A stretch of DNA of 29,640 bases, taken from positions 1-29,640 of the IMG/VR virus record IMGVR_UViG_3300014839_000032, one strand, 5' to 3'. Position 1 is the stretch's first letter. The number at the start of each line of letters is the position of its first letter. Below the pieces are notes generated by a model. That model did no database searches and was not told where the DNA came from. It worked only from the letters and a program-made list of their open reading frames with translations. Source of the stretch: a virus. Both the position numbers and the translations under genes were made by a program. Positions 7,004 to 15,233 of the stretch are shown piece after piece.

Positions 7004-7494
7004 ATCTCATGGACTTCGTCGGCAACGCGGCGAGCGGCGGCCTCCTGGGCCTCCTCGGATCCGGCATCACCGGAGTGATTTCCCTATTCCAGGCGAAGAA
7101 CCAATTCACTCACGATGAGGCAATGGGCGACCTGGAGCTCAAGCGCATCGCCGCGAACAGCGACGCGCAATCGAAGCTCTCGGCCGACCAGCTCAAGGTC
7201 GTGATGGAGCAGGGCGCGAACACGGCTTTCACGGCTTCGCAGGTCGGCGGCAACCCATCGATGGGCAACGTGCCGCCGTTTATTGCGGGGATCCTCGCGC
7301 TCTGGCGGCCGCTGCTCACCGCGGTCCTGATCGCCTATTCGCTCTACGTCTATCCGACCAGCGACCAGGCGACACAGACCTTCATCGTCCAGAGCTATGT
7401 CACCGCCGGCAGCGCGGCCGTGCTCTGGTGGTTTGGCTCCCGCCAACTGCAGCGCATGGCGCCGGGCAAGCCGTCGAATTCATCCTCCTCATGA
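7000..7494 (+). CDS. Membrane protein of the lysis region
   Basis: The start is the ATG at 7000, which overlaps the previous stop; a longer reading from 6820 would run through the gene before it and is rejected. The 164-residue protein has a glycine-rich hydrophobic N-terminus (about residues 10-30, GLLGLLGSGITGVISLF), a charged helical middle (about 38-85), and two hydrophobic helices near 100-120 (FIAGILALWRPLLTAVLIAY) and 130-148 (SYVTAGSAAVLWWFG). It resembles hypothetical membrane proteins found next to holins in transposable siphoviruses. Its role may be in lysis or membrane remodelling. No specific family is claimed. Confidence 0.65.
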   Translation: MNLMDFVGNAASGGLLGLLGSGITGVISLFQAKNQFTHDEAMGDLELKRIAANSDAQSKLSADQLKVVMEQGANTAFTASQVGGNPSMGNVPPFIAGILALWRPLLTAVLIAYSLYVYPTSDQATQTFIVQSYVTAGSAAVLWWFGSRQLQRMAPGKPSNSSSS

Positions 7495-7964
7495 TCCCGA
7501 TCTTTGCGGCCGATGCCCCTGATCCCACATTCTTTTCGAATTGGATCGGCGTATTGTTCTATCTGTTCATCGGCGTCGGATCCGGCATAGGAGCTCTCGC
7601 CGCCTGGCGCACATTCAATCCTTCCCCGACGCGGATCAAACAGCCGCTGCGGGTGCAGGAGGAAGTTGAATTCGCGACCGTGGAGCGGGTGGAAAAAGTC
7701 GAAGCCGAGGTCGGATTGCTGCGCGTGGAATTACGCGACGGCTTTGAAGGCCTTCGGACCGACCGCAGCCGGTCGACCGGCAATCTCCACGAACGCATTG
7801 AGGAGATGGATTCGAAGGCCGGAGCGCGGACCGAGGATCTGCGCAAGGAGATCAAGAACGACATGAGGGGCGTCCATGACCGAATCAATGAAGTGCTCGC
7901 CGCCGTTAGCGCAGTGCAAAGCAGCGTCACTGTGTGCCAGGGCATACACCTGCAGAAAAAATGA
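7491..7964 (+). CDS. Membrane-anchored coiled-coil protein, spanin-like candidate
   Basis: Starting at the ATG at 7491, which overlaps the previous stop, this is a 157-residue protein. Residues about 16-38 form one transmembrane helix (NWIGVLFYLFIGVGSGIGAL). The rest is a long charged coiled coil (EFATVERVEKVEAEVGLL and RIEEMDSKAGARTEDLRK). An N-terminal anchor followed by a long helix is the layout of Rz-like inner-membrane spanins, although the helix here is unusually long. It could also be a structural anchor protein. A small gene with a hydrophobic N-terminus follows two genes later. Confidence 0.6.
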   Translation: MIPIFAADAPDPTFFSNWIGVLFYLFIGVGSGIGALAAWRTFNPSPTRIKQPLRVQEEVEFATVERVEKVEAEVGLLRVELRDGFEGLRTDRSRSTGNLHERIEEMDSKAGARTEDLRKEIKNDMRGVHDRINEVLAAVSAVQSSVTVCQGIHLQKK

Positions 7965-8221
7965 GAACCCCCCGCCAGCATCGCATTGACCGCGCCGTTG
8001 CACGCGCCCTCGCTGACTGCGGCGAGTTCATGCTCCGCGAGGATCTGCTCATCGACCAGGCCGGGCTCTGGATCGCCGCTCCGCGCGCCAGCCAGGCTGA
8101 GATCGAAGAGTCAATCCGGCACCATGACGCCAGCGGCCGGTTGACCGGTATCGCAAGCGACTCCGGCAGGAAATGGAAACTCAACGATGCCGGCCGCGCC
8201 TGGTGGGCGGAGAACCAATGA
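7961..8221 (+). CDS. Small winged-helix-like protein
   Basis: The ATG at 7961 overlaps the previous stop and gives 86 residues. The sequence (MLREDLLIDQAGLWI, then ASQAEIEESIRHHDASGRLT and GRKWKLNDAGRAWW) has the rhythm of a winged helix: two helices, then a beta hairpin and the LTDAGR-like turn common in transcription regulators. It has no signal peptide and no membrane helix, unlike its neighbours. A DNA-binding regulator of late genes is one option, but this is inference. Confidence 0.6.
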   Translation: MRTPRQHRIDRAVARALADCGEFMLREDLLIDQAGLWIAAPRASQAEIEESIRHHDASGRLTGIASDSGRKWKLNDAGRAWWAENQ

Positions 8222-8466
8222 GCTTTCGCAAAGCCATATTTCTGGGGGCCGTCTGGACGATCCTGCTCGCCGCCGCTCTGGGCCTCATTGCGATAATGAT
8301 TGCCGTTGCAATTTGCGAACTGGGACAGCCGGCGGATTCCTCACCGGACGTCACACTTTCCCGGCTCGAATATCGTGCCGGGGATTTTGGGGCAACAGAA
8401 CGAAAGCACGAACGCTGCGCCGGGCTAGGGGTAGACCGGCGCAGCACCGCTCTGGCGCACGCATGA
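8218..8466 (+). CDS. Small membrane-anchored protein before the terminase genes
   Basis: The ATG at 8218 overlaps the previous stop and gives 82 residues. Residues about 6-33 (AIFLGAVWTILLAAALGLIA, then IMIAVAICELG) form a transmembrane helix or a signal sequence with a cysteine at its end. The remaining 50 residues are hydrophilic and basic. The layout would fit a small spanin or a lipoprotein-like Rz1 partner of the coiled-coil protein upstream, but no clear lipobox is present. It ends in an ATGA overlap with the small terminase gene. Confidence 0.55.
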   Translation: MSFRKAIFLGAVWTILLAAALGLIAIMIAVAICELGQPADSSPDVTLSRLEYRAGDFGATERKHERCAGLGVDRRSTALAHA

Positions 8467-8984
8467 AGAAGCCGCGCCCAGACGCCAAGCTCATGACCCT
8501 GCCGGATGCCCTGCAGGAAGAGCTCTACCAGCTGCTCCGCCGCACGACGCTGGAGAAAGCGAAGGCATGGCTCGCGGACAATCACGAGGTCGACACGTCC
8601 ACCGGTTCGCTCTCGAAATTTTTCTCCTGGTATCCGCAATCGGCCTGGCTGAAGCATTCGGCGGACTTTGCCGACCAGCTCAAGGCGAGTATGGAAAAGC
8701 TCCCGGCGCTCGCCGGCAAAGCGCAGGAGATCTCCGCGATCGCGCAGGCCGCTTTCGAGATCCAGGCCGCGCAGGATCGGAACGCGCCACTTCACCTAGC
8801 CCTGGTCAAGCGCCGCCAGAAGGACACTGAACTCGCCCTCAAGCGCGAGCATCAGGACCTGGCCGTGCGGCAATACGAGGAAAAGATCTCTGCGGCGCGC
8901 GATGCGCTGGAGAAGGCGCGATCACGCGGCGGCCTCAGCGCCGAGACCCGTGAACTCATCGAGCAGCAGCTCAAACTCCTGTGA
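8463..8984 (+). CDS. Small terminase-like protein (Mu gp27 / DUF3486 type)
   Basis: This 173-residue protein is almost all helical, with the start MKKPRPDAKLMTLPDALQEE typical of DUF3486, the family of Mu gp27. These proteins lie directly before the large terminase and are thought to recognise the phage DNA end for packaging. The first third is a helix-turn-helix-like region (LYQLLRRTTLEKAKAWLADN, then SLSKFFSWYP). The remainder is a long coiled coil. The gene overlaps the terminase gene by four bases at a GTGA. Confidence 0.85.
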   Translation: MKKPRPDAKLMTLPDALQEELYQLLRRTTLEKAKAWLADNHEVDTSTGSLSKFFSWYPQSAWLKHSADFADQLKASMEKLPALAGKAQEISAIAQAAFEIQAAQDRNAPLHLALVKRRQKDTELALKREHQDLAVRQYEEKISAARDALEKARSRGGLSAETRELIEQQLKLL

Positions 8985-10372
8985 TCGCTGTTTCTCCAAC
9001 CAGGTCCGTCAAAGCGAAGGTCAAGGCCCTCGCAGCTTCCTTTTTCCTCAACTACCAGGCGAGGTGGATCAAGGATGATTCCCGCCTCAAGCTCATGGAG
9101 AAGAGCCGGCAGATCGGGATCTCCTGGAGCACTGCCTACCGCCTTGTCCGCAACAAGTCCATCGACGGAGCGAAGAACGACGCATGGATCAGCTCGCGCG
9201 ATGACCTGCAGGCGCGGCTCTTCAAGGAGGATTGCAACAACTTTGCCACGATCCTTAACGCGGCCGCCCAGGATCTCGGTCAGATCGTCATCGACCAGGA
9301 GCGGGCGATCTCGGCTTACGTTCTTCAGTTCGCGAGCGGCGTGCGAATCCACTCGATGTCGAGCAACCCGGATGCCCAGGCCGGCAAACGCGGCGATCGC
9401 GTGCTCGATGAATTCGCGCTGCACCCAGACCCGAGGAAGCTCTACTCGATCGCCTATCCCGGCATCACCTGGGGAGGCTCGCTGGAGATCGTCTCGACGC
9501 ACCGCGGCTCGGCGAACTTCTTCAACAGCCTGGTCCAGGAGATCCGCCACAAGGGCAACCCGAAGGGATTCTCGCTGCACCGGGTGACACTCCAGGACGC
9601 ACTCGATGCGGGGTTCCTCGCGAAACTGCAGGCGAAGCTCCCGGCGGACGATCAGCGGCAGGACATGGACGAGGCCGCCTATTTCGACTTCATCAAGGCC
9701 GGCTGCCCGGACGAAGAGACCTTCCTGCAGGAATACATGTGCGATCCGTCCGACGATGCCGGCGCCTTCATTACTTACGAGATGATCGACGCCTGCAAAT
9801 ACAAGGCGGGCGAAGCCTGGGAGTTCTCTCTGGAGCAGCTTCAGGCATGCAAGGACCCGCTCTATATGGGTGTCGACGTCGGTCGGAAGAACGACCGCGC
9901 CGTTTTCTGGATCGACCAGGTCGTCGCCGGCGTGGCGTTCGCCCGCAAGATGATCGTACTGCAGAATCGCACCTTCTCCGCGATGGAAGCCGAGCTCTAT
10001 CCGCTGCTCGCATTGCCCGCGCTGCGCCGGGCCTGCTTCGACAACACCGGTCTGGGCATGCAGTTCGCCGAGCGCGCCCAGGAGCGGTTTGGCAAATACA
10101 AGGTCGAGGCCGTCACCTTCACCGGTCCAGTCAAGGAGGAGCTCGCCTATCCGGTCCGCGCAAGCATGGAAGACCGTTCCTGCCGTCTTCCCGACGATCC
10201 CTTCATCGTCTCGGATTTCCGCTCAATCCGAAAGGAGACGACAGCGGCTGGCAATATCCGCTTCACGGCCGAAGCCAACGAGACCGGCCACGCAGATCGG
10301 TTCTGGGCGAAAGCTCTTGCCCGACATGCGGCAAAATCGCCCTCCGGCAATTTCAGCTCCGCCATCATCTGA
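8981..10372 (+). CDS. Terminase large subunit (Mu gp28-like)
   Basis: This 463-residue motor protein drives DNA into the head and cuts it. It starts at a GTG at 8981. The ATPase domain has an unusual Walker A (EKSRQIGISWS, about residues 37-48), as in many phage terminases, and a Walker B (RVLDEFALHPD, about 140-150). The nuclease domain begins with the metal-binding GVDVGRKNDRAVFW near residue 297, an RNase-H-like strand with its first Asp. A further acidic turn (CFDNTGLGMQFAER) is near 350. Length and motif order are normal for Mu-like large terminases. The gene is followed by a tiny ORF and then the portal gene. Confidence 0.92.
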   Translation: MIAVSPTRSVKAKVKALAASFFLNYQARWIKDDSRLKLMEKSRQIGISWSTAYRLVRNKSIDGAKNDAWISSRDDLQARLFKEDCNNFATILNAAAQDLGQIVIDQERAISAYVLQFASGVRIHSMSSNPDAQAGKRGDRVLDEFALHPDPRKLYSIAYPGITWGGSLEIVSTHRGSANFFNSLVQEIRHKGNPKGFSLHRVTLQDALDAGFLAKLQAKLPADDQRQDMDEAAYFDFIKAGCPDEETFLQEYMCDPSDDAGAFITYEMIDACKYKAGEAWEFSLEQLQACKDPLYMGVDVGRKNDRAVFWIDQVVAGVAFARKMIVLQNRTFSAMEAELYPLLALPALRRACFDNTGLGMQFAERAQERFGKYKVEAVTFTGPVKEELAYPVRASMEDRSCRLPDDPFIVSDFRSIRKETTAAGNIRFTAEANETGHADRFWAKALARHAAKSPSGNFSSAII

Positions 10373-10374
10373 AC

Positions 10375-10554
10375 ATGCCCCTTTTCCGCAAAACCCGCCA
10401 AATCGCATTTGAGGCCGATATTCCGCCTTGCGCGGGTCAATGTGGCTGCGCGGCGGTCGACCGGCCTAGATCTTCGCTTGCAAGACCCATGCAAGGGCAA
10501 CGCGTGGCAGCGGCATCGGCGTCGCATCGGCCCGGAAAGGGGGTTTCGGCATGA
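10375..10554 (+). CDS. Possible 59-residue protein between terminase and portal
   Basis: A frame from an ATG at 10375, two bases after the terminase stop, runs to a stop that overlaps the portal ATG (ATGA at 10551-10554). It begins MPLFRKTRQIAFEADIPP and has two cysteines (CAGQCGC) near residue 20, then a basic, Ala/Ser-rich tail. Perfect spacing between its neighbours supports translation. The composition of the second half is weak, and no similarity was recognised. Confidence 0.45.
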   Translation: MPLFRKTRQIAFEADIPPCAGQCGCAAVDRPRSSLARPMQGQRVAAASASHRPGKGVSA

Positions 10555-12926
10555 ACCCGACCCAAGACTCCTTCCAGGCTGAGCTGGCGCGATATGCCGG
10601 CGCATCGGCGACGCCTCACGTTTCTGCCGTTCCCATGGCCGTCCAAAAGGCGGGTGGCGTGCCGTTCCCCTTCGACCGCGTCGATATGCTCAGCGCCAAT
10701 CCGCGCGAGCAACTGAACCAGCCCTACAAGCATTCAGTCTGGGTTCAGCGGGCCATCAAGAAGATTGCCGGCCCGATCGCAGCCGTTCCGTTCCGCGTGT
10801 TCGACCCCGCGAATGAGCGCGAGCTCGATGCCCCCGATCTGAAGGCGTTCCTAGACCAACCGGTCATTCGTATCAACCGCAGCGACTTCATCGAGGCCGC
10901 CGTGGGCTGGCTGAAGCTCAAGGGCGAGGCGTTCCTCATCGCCGACGACACCTGGCTGCTGCCTTTCCAAGAGGCGGTCAAGCGGGGCCGGCTCATAATG
11001 CCACGGCCGGACCAGATGCGGCAGATCACCGAGGGCGGCGAGCTCATCGGCTGGGAGTACAGGGATCCGAAGGGCGGGCGCCACATGCTTTTGCCTGAGC
11101 AGGTCTGGCAGATCAAATATTGGAATCCCTATGATCCGTGGAGGGGGATGCCGGAATATGATGCCGCTCGGATCGCTGCGGAGGGTGACTATTACGCGGG
11201 GGATTTCGTGAGGAACGTGATGGCGAACAACGGCGACCAGGGACCGTATATCATCGCCAAGAACGGAATCCCGAGCGATCCCCAACGCGCCCAGATCATC
11301 GCCGACCTGCGCGAAAAGCGCGCGCGGGCTCAGCGGGGCGAATTCCGGCCGGTATTTCTGACCGGTGACATTGAGGTCAAGTCCCCGGAGATCCAGGCGC
11401 CGGATGCGGACCTGGTCGCGACCAGGCTGCAGAGCCGCCACGAGATCTTCATCGCCTTTGGCGTGCCCGCCTCGATGGCCGACGTCGTAGCCAGCTTCTC
11501 GATCGGTTCGGCCAGCGCGCGATATGAGCTGATCGAAGAAACCTGCATGCCGGCAGCGGGCAAAGTCTGTGAGCTACTCGACGGGCCGGCTTCGATCATG
11601 GTTGGCCGCCCGGTGAAGATCAGGGCGAACTGGGATGAGCACTCGACGATGCAGGCGGTGCGTCGCGAACGGCTCGATGCGGCTCAGAAGCTTTGGCAGT
11701 CGGGAATGCCATGGAAGCAGATCAACGACTATCTGCACCTAGGCATGCAACCGTTCACCGGGTGGGATATCGCATATGTGCCGATCAGTGCGAACCCTGT
11801 CTCCGAGCTCGGCGCGGCGAAGCCGGCGGAGAAAGACCCGGCATTCTCGGAGAATACCGAGACAGACGGCGACACGGCGGACGAGGATCCGACCGTCAAT
11901 GAAATGCGCCGGGCGCTTCAGGCCAGGGCGAACGTCCTGGCGCTTCCCGCTCCCGTAGTCGCGAAAGCCGAGCCAGCGCCGGCGATTGCGGCGGACGAAT
12001 ACCGCATCTTCGCCTGCACCTGCGCGAGCTGCGCGGGCCGCGTCGGCAAGGCGCCATCGGCAAAAGACCTGGCGCGGTGGCGGCATTACATGAATTTGCG
12101 CCGCCCGGCGCTCAATGGCTATGTGAAGAAGATCGGCCGGGTGCTGATGATTGCCCGCGGCGAGGTGCTATCGAAGATCTCGGCCAACTATCGCCCGAAG
12201 AAATCCGCGCCCGATGCAGTCGCAAAGGCCAGGGCGGGCGCCGACCTGATGCTCCTTCGTGGTGGGCCCGGCTGTGACGTCGCTGGTTTTGTCGCAAAGG
12301 CCGGGGCTGCCAGCGACTTGATGTTCCGGCAGCATGAGCTGGAAACAAACTTCTTTTCCGCGATGCGGAAACAGGCCGCGGCGACGCTCAAGCTGGCCGG
12401 CCAGCAGCTCTTCGATGAGCTCGGCCGCGACGATCCGTTCAGCATGGCGCCGGAGGCCGTGCTGAATTATGCGCTCAAGCGCCAAAACGTCCTTTCCGGC
12501 GTCCCCCCGGAAATTGAGGCAAAGATCCATGCAACCCTTGCCGAGGGCATCGACGCCGGCGATACGACAGAGCAGCTGGCCAACCGCGTCCGCGCTGCAT
12601 TTAACGAAATCGACGCCGGCCGCGCCCGGACAATCGCCGCAACCGAGACCAGCGCCGCCTATGGCGCCGGGCGCCACGAAGCAATGACCCAGGCCGGCGT
12701 GCGCTTCAAGGCGTGGCTCACAAGCGGCAACGCCAATGTCCGGCCGGCGCACGAGCAGGCCGGGCTCGATTATCCCCCGGACCGCGGGATCCCGGTCGAC
12801 GATCCTTTCGTGGTCGACGGCGAAGAGCTCGATTATCCCGGCGACGATTCCGGATCGGCCGGCAACGTGATCAATTGCCACTGCGTATCGATCGCCGTGG
12901 CAGCTCCAGACGAGGAGGAATCATGA
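10551..12926 (+). CDS. Portal protein fused to a MuF-type minor head protein
   Basis: This single 791-residue frame seems to hold two head proteins that are separate genes in most phages. Residues about 1-430 match HK97-family portals: the start of the clip and wing (REQLNQPYKHSVWVQRAIKK), then IMVGRPVKIRANWDEHSTMQ near 350 and the tunnel-helix segment after it. A linker follows (Ala/Glu-rich) with the cysteine cluster FACTCASCAGRV near 486. Residues about 500-790 match the SPP1 gp7/MuF domain: ARTIAATETSAAYGAGRHEA, the MTQAG-to-GNANVRPAHEQ segment, and the final NVINCHC. The portal forms the DNA gate at one vertex and MuF proteins help head assembly. No stop or frameshift separates the parts, and a good RBS (GAGGAGG) for the next gene lies at its end. 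Confidence 0.88.
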   Translation: MNPTQDSFQAELARYAGASATPHVSAVPMAVQKAGGVPFPFDRVDMLSANPREQLNQPYKHSVWVQRAIKKIAGPIAAVPFRVFDPANERELDAPDLKAFLDQPVIRINRSDFIEAAVGWLKLKGEAFLIADDTWLLPFQEAVKRGRLIMPRPDQMRQITEGGELIGWEYRDPKGGRHMLLPEQVWQIKYWNPYDPWRGMPEYDAARIAAEGDYYAGDFVRNVMANNGDQGPYIIAKNGIPSDPQRAQIIADLREKRARAQRGEFRPVFLTGDIEVKSPEIQAPDADLVATRLQSRHEIFIAFGVPASMADVVASFSIGSASARYELIEETCMPAAGKVCELLDGPASIMVGRPVKIRANWDEHSTMQAVRRERLDAAQKLWQSGMPWKQINDYLHLGMQPFTGWDIAYVPISANPVSELGAAKPAEKDPAFSENTETDGDTADEDPTVNEMRRALQARANVLALPAPVVAKAEPAPAIAADEYRIFACTCASCAGRVGKAPSAKDLARWRHYMNLRRPALNGYVKKIGRVLMIARGEVLSKISANYRPKKSAPDAVAKARAGADLMLLRGGPGCDVAGFVAKAGAASDLMFRQHELETNFFSAMRKQAAATLKLAGQQLFDELGRDDPFSMAPEAVLNYALKRQNVLSGVPPEIEAKIHATLAEGIDAGDTTEQLANRVRAAFNEIDAGRARTIAATETSAAYGAGRHEAMTQAGVRFKAWLTSGNANVRPAHEQAGLDYPPDRGIPVDDPFVVDGEELDYPGDDSGSAGNVINCHCVSIAVAAPDEEES

Positions 12927-13126
12927 TCCGGCGCCTCATCAATTATTGGCGCAACGAACTGGACGACATGCGCCGCTGGGTCGAAGAGCGCGAGGGGAAG
13001 CGCATTCCCGCGCCGGCGCCCGTTCTGCTAGTCAGCAAGGACGGATCCATCCCATTTCTGCGCCTGCCGAGCGGCCAGATCCTCAGCATGAAACGGCTGC
13101 GAAAACGCGTGCGGCTGTCCGAATAG
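12923..13126 (+). CDS. Small basic protein between portal and protease
   Basis: This 67-residue protein starts at the ATG at 12923, overlapping the portal stop. A strong ribosome binding site (GAGGAGG, 12912-12918) is one of the few in this phage. The N-terminus is helical (RLINYWRNELDDMRRWVEER). A proline-rich linker is followed by a short beta-like segment (APVLLVSKDGSIPFLRLPSG) and a basic end. No family was recognised. The position suggests a head-assembly accessory. Confidence 0.6.
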   Translation: MIRRLINYWRNELDDMRRWVEEREGKRIPAPAPVLLVSKDGSIPFLRLPSGQILSMKRLRKRVRLSE

Positions 13127-13155
13127 CCGAGGAACGCAACCAGTGCAATTTCACC

Positions 13156-13833
13156 ATGAATCCCACCCTTCGCCGCGAAATCCATCCCGAAGTCCGCATC
13201 GTCGATGCCGCCAAGGGCATCGTCGACTATACCGCCTCGGATGAGACGCTCGACTACTACGCCGAGGTGATCCGCGTGGCCGGCTGGCGGTTCACGAACT
13301 TCGCCAAGAATTCACCCTTCGTCGACAGCCATGACTATTCCTCAATCGGCAAGCTGCTCGGCAAGGTGATCGATTTCCGCCTTGAGGCCGGCAAGCTGAT
13401 CGAACGCGTGCAATGGGCCAAGGACGTGCCCGACACGCTCGCAGCCTGGGGCTGGAAGATGGTTGAAGGCGGATTTCTGAAGGCCGTGTCGGTCGGATTT
13501 TATCCGACGCGCATGGCCACCCGGTGGGACGCGGACAAGACATCCTGGGTCCAGCAGCTCAAGGAGCTCGGCATGCGCGATGAGGACGGCGCGCGCACCG
13601 TCTATATCGAGCAGGAGCAGATCGAGCTCAGCGCCTGTATCATCGGCGCAAATCCGAACGCGCTCGCCCGCGCCTACAAGGCCGGGGTTCTGAGCGACGA
13701 GGATATCGACAAACTTTCCCTGAAGATCGCAAAGGCGAAATCCGCGACTACCGCCATGTCTCCCGCCGGAGTGGCAGCCGCAACCCGGCGGGCGCAACTG
13801 GCTATCCTCCTGGAATTCCAACGCAGTCTGTAA
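13156..13833 (+). CDS. Prohead protease, HK97/S78-like
   Basis: This 225-residue protein starts at the ATG at 13156; an upstream open frame from 12946 is in a shadow of the previous gene. Herpesvirus-assemblin-like phage proteases have a His early and a Ser about 50 residues later. Here H59 lies in VDSHDYSSIGKLLGKV, and S112 lies in LKAVSVGFYP. The later strand ELSACIIGANPNALA is also typical. The enzyme would trim the capsid protein and scaffold during head maturation. It sits directly before the capsid gene, as expected. Confidence 0.85.
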   Translation: MNPTLRREIHPEVRIVDAAKGIVDYTASDETLDYYAEVIRVAGWRFTNFAKNSPFVDSHDYSSIGKLLGKVIDFRLEAGKLIERVQWAKDVPDTLAAWGWKMVEGGFLKAVSVGFYPTRMATRWDADKTSWVQQLKELGMRDEDGARTVYIEQEQIELSACIIGANPNALARAYKAGVLSDEDIDKLSLKIAKAKSATTAMSPAGVAAATRRAQLAILLEFQRSL

Positions 13834-13841
13834 CCATCACC

Positions 13842-15152
13842 ATGTTAACTCTATTTGAATTCTTCTGGCAGCTCATGCTGCTGGCTATGTTCCCCGGCAT
13901 TGATGAGCCGGGTTTGGCAAAAGGCTTCGAGGAAAAGGTTCTCGAAGGTGTTGGCGCGATTCGCAAAAAGCAGGAGGACCTGCTCGCCGATGTCACCCGG
14001 CTTGACGGGGTGACCAAAAGGGCTCTGGAGGAGCTCACGATCTGCAAGAATCAGGGCAACTCGATTGTCGATTTCCAGAAGAAACTGGAGCGCGTCAATC
14101 TGCTCCTGAAGCAGGAGACCCGCGCCGCGTTCGGTTCTCCGATGGCGCGCCTGCTTGCAAACGAAGACGGCTGCGCCCGCCTGAATCTTCTCCTGCGCCA
14201 GATCGCTTTGACGCGCGGCGAAGCGATTCCGCAGAAGGCGATCGACGCCTGGAAGGGCAAGACGCTCGATGTCACGAATGAGCCTGGCTCCACGTATTTC
14301 CAGGCCGGCTATCTGAAGGAGCTTTACGACACCCTCGCGGAATACGGCGCCTGGTCTTCGCTTGGCGTTCGCCGGATGAGCTCGAAAGTCACGAAGATGC
14401 CCGTCAAGACCGCTCGCCCGATCGCCTATGTGCTGAAGCCCGGCAACCGGCAGATGGCGGATGACGCGAACAAGGCCGGCACCAGCGTGAATCTGGAAGT
14501 CGAGCTGATCGGCGTGCTGATCACGGTCTACTTGGAGTTGCTCCAGGATTCCGAGTTCGACATCTCCGCCGACATCCTCGGCGATTTCATCGAGGCGTTC
14601 AATTACCGTCTGGACTACATCAGCTTCATGGCTGACGGCACGGACAATTCCACGGCCGGCGGCTTCACTGGATTGTTCAATTATGTCGGCGCCGTCACGG
14701 CGGACGCGACTCACACGACGGTCGGGGCATCGAGCTACACCGACTTCCTGAAATGTCTGACCGGTGTCGCCCAAGTCGTGCTGACGCGTAAGCCGCGCTG
14801 GTGGATCCACCCGACGATGCTGGCCAGGACGCTCGCGGTGAAGGATGGCATCGGCCGTCCGATTTTCCAAACCGCGATGGAGGCTCCAAGCTATGGTGCG
14901 CTTGGTTCGATCTTCGGTTTCCCTGTGACTCCGATTTCGGTGGGCCCGAACACGGACGGCGCCGGCCAATCGGTGGCCGCATTCGGCGATCCCAATGCGG
15001 TCGTCGTCGGTGTGCGCACGGACTTCAACTTCGAGGCCAGCGATGACTTCAAGTTCGACATGTTCGAGCGCGCGTTCCGCGGCGTCGGCCGCGCCGGCGT
15101 CAAGGGCCGTCGCACCGATGGCGCCGTGGTCCTGAAGCTCGCGGGCAGCTAA
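13842..15152 (+). CDS. Major capsid protein, HK97 fold
   Basis: This 436-residue protein has an N-terminal region (about 20-100) that is helical and would act as the scaffold-like delta domain. The coat domain follows: STYFQAGYLKELYDTLAEYG, the E-loop region, and later WWIHPTMLARTLAVKDGIGR, GSIFGFPVTPI and an AVVVGVRTDF-type segment, all typical for HK97-type capsids. The first 16 residues (LTLFEFFWQLMLLAMF) are strongly hydrophobic, which is unusual. Translation may begin at the ATG at 13887 instead. A terminator-like hairpin follows at 15174. Confidence 0.85.
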   Translation: MLTLFEFFWQLMLLAMFPGIDEPGLAKGFEEKVLEGVGAIRKKQEDLLADVTRLDGVTKRALEELTICKNQGNSIVDFQKKLERVNLLLKQETRAAFGSPMARLLANEDGCARLNLLLRQIALTRGEAIPQKAIDAWKGKTLDVTNEPGSTYFQAGYLKELYDTLAEYGAWSSLGVRRMSSKVTKMPVKTARPIAYVLKPGNRQMADDANKAGTSVNLEVELIGVLITVYLELLQDSEFDISADILGDFIEAFNYRLDYISFMADGTDNSTAGGFTGLFNYVGAVTADATHTTVGASSYTDFLKCLTGVAQVVLTRKPRWWIHPTMLARTLAVKDGIGRPIFQTAMEAPSYGALGSIFGFPVTPISVGPNTDGAGQSVAAFGDPNAVVVGVRTDFNFEASDDFKFDMFERAFRGVGRAGVKGRRTDGAVVLKLAGS

Positions 15153-15173
15153 GCCACCCTGGAGCGTTCTTCG

Positions 15174-15201
15174 GGCGCCCGGCGCGGGCCGGACGCCTTT
15201 T
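15174..15201 (+). terminator. Intrinsic terminator after the capsid gene
   Basis: A GC-rich inverted repeat has arms GGCGCCCGGC (15174-15183) and GCCGGACGCC (15188-15197), pairing with one mismatch around a 4-base loop, followed by TTTT (15198-15201). It starts 21 bp after the capsid stop. A partial stop here would keep capsid transcript levels above those of the genes further on. Confidence 0.6.
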
Positions 15202-15233
15202 AGAGCCCTTCTCAATTCCAACGCCAAAACGCC

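Noticed and set aside
9739-10554. 271-codon plus frame overlapping the terminase
   Set aside because: The part inside the terminase gene is an out-of-frame shadow. Only the last 59 codons, after the terminase stop, are kept as a weak candidate.
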